DNA of 14,282 nucleotides from an uncultured Collinsella sp. (GTDB taxonomy: Bacteria > Actinomycetota > Coriobacteriia > Coriobacteriales > Coriobacteriaceae). Positions 14,118 through 14,282 of this stretch are shown piece by piece (positions within the stretch are counted from its first letter, which is position 1; every line of letters begins with the position of its first letter). The DNA is taken from positions 1 to 14,282 of the forward strand of contig CABUJL010000038.1 in the NCBI GenBank assembly GCA_902491915.1. The letters are read 5' to 3'. A program made the position numbers and the translations under genes. A model generated the notes under the pieces. That model was not told the origin of the DNA. It saw only the letters and a program-made list of their open reading frames with translations, and did no database searches.

Positions 14118-14126
14118 TGGTAAACT
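14118..14126 (+). promoter_or_regulatory. candidate extended -10 promoter for the last gene
   Basis: TGGTAAACT has the same TG-n-TAAA-n-T form as the candidate rpoD promoter. Transcription would begin near 14133, about 30 bases before ATG 14162. The -35 side is A/T-rich but not a good match. No clear terminator separates coaD from it. Confidence 0.35.
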
Positions 14127-14161
14127 AACACGATGATATGTTACCTATGAAAGGAGACCGG

Positions 14162-14282
14162 ATGCCGGGCGAGAATTTTCCTGGCGACAGGATCGTGAGT
14201 CTTGTCGACGAGCTCGAGGGGCTCATCGAAGAGGCTAAGACGCCGTTCGGCAAGAACGCCCAGATGAAGGTTATCGACGCCG
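14162..14282 (+). CDS. unidentified small acidic helical protein, 5' end only
   Basis: The start ATG 14162 has an excellent AAAGGAGA leader (about 14150-14156). Only about 40 residues are visible: after a short head (MPGENFPGDR) comes a likely amphipathic helix rich in Glu, Leu and Val (IVSLVDELEGLIEEAK). This resembles the N-terminus of short coiled-coil proteins found after coaD in clostridia and Coriobacteria, which databases often label ATPase, ATP synthase B-like or DivIVA-like. I cannot name it with confidence. It has its own candidate promoter and is probably a separate transcription unit, or one read partly from coaD. Confidence 0.7.
   Translation, partial: MPGENFPGDRIVSLVDELEGLIEEAKTPFGKNAQMKVIDA

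Noticed and set aside
1..14282. Search for mobile elements, CRISPR arrays, phage, defence or biosynthetic islands
   Set aside because: Every long frame is a recognised housekeeping gene; there are no transposase, integrase or spaced-repeat signals and no shift in base composition.

Overview
The window is a 14.3-kb stretch of core bacterial chromosome. It has high G+C, strongly G/C-ending codons, many GTG starts and tightly packed genes, all on the plus strand. The protein sequences and gene order (infB-rbfA-nrnA-truB-ribF running straight into dnaG-rpoD, then asp23-DAK2/fakA-like-recG-rsmD-coaD) suggest a gut actinomycete of the Coriobacteriia, most likely Collinsella or a close relative. That assignment rests on recognition, not on a database search.

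Region 1 (1-6749) is a continuous gene run for translation, RNA maturation and cofactors. It holds the 3' part of infB (IF-2), rbfA (30S maturation), a DHH/DHHA1 nanoRNase/pAp phosphatase (nrnA), truB (tRNA U55 pseudouridine), ribF (FMN/FAD synthesis) and dnaG (primase). Genes overlap or lie within 16 bases of each other, and ribF overlaps dnaG, so the classic infB operon is physically joined to the primase/sigma-factor cluster. The striking anomaly is an in-frame TAA at 1038-1040 inside infB. It cuts the fMet-tRNA-binding C2 domain, yet the rest of IF-2 continues perfectly conserved in the same frame, beginning with a GTG directly after the stop.

Region 2 (6750-8206) is rpoD/sigA, the primary sigma factor, with its own likely extended -10 promoter and a strong terminator. 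The best start is GTG at 6860, not the ATG that lies against the ribosome binding site.

Region 3 (8207-8743) is an RNA and regulatory segment. It has the rpoD terminator, a perfect 22-bp palindrome of unknown role, a good tRNA promoter, two identical tRNA-Asn(GTT) genes with encoded CCA, a second terminator, and about 150 bp that holds only a weak -10-like box before asp23.

Region 4 (8744-14093) holds an Asp23/YloU protein, a DAK2-domain FakA-like fatty acid kinase, RecG helicase, RsmD 16S rRNA methyltransferase and CoaD (CoA biosynthesis). The last three overlap end to end. The order asp23-fakA-recG matches yloU-yloV-(sdaA)-recG of Firmicutes. A new gene with a good ribosome binding site begins at 14162 and runs off the end.

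I see no mobile element, CRISPR array, phage gene or defence system. The window is ordinary housekeeping DNA except for the interrupted infB, the palindrome and a few protein-level oddities.
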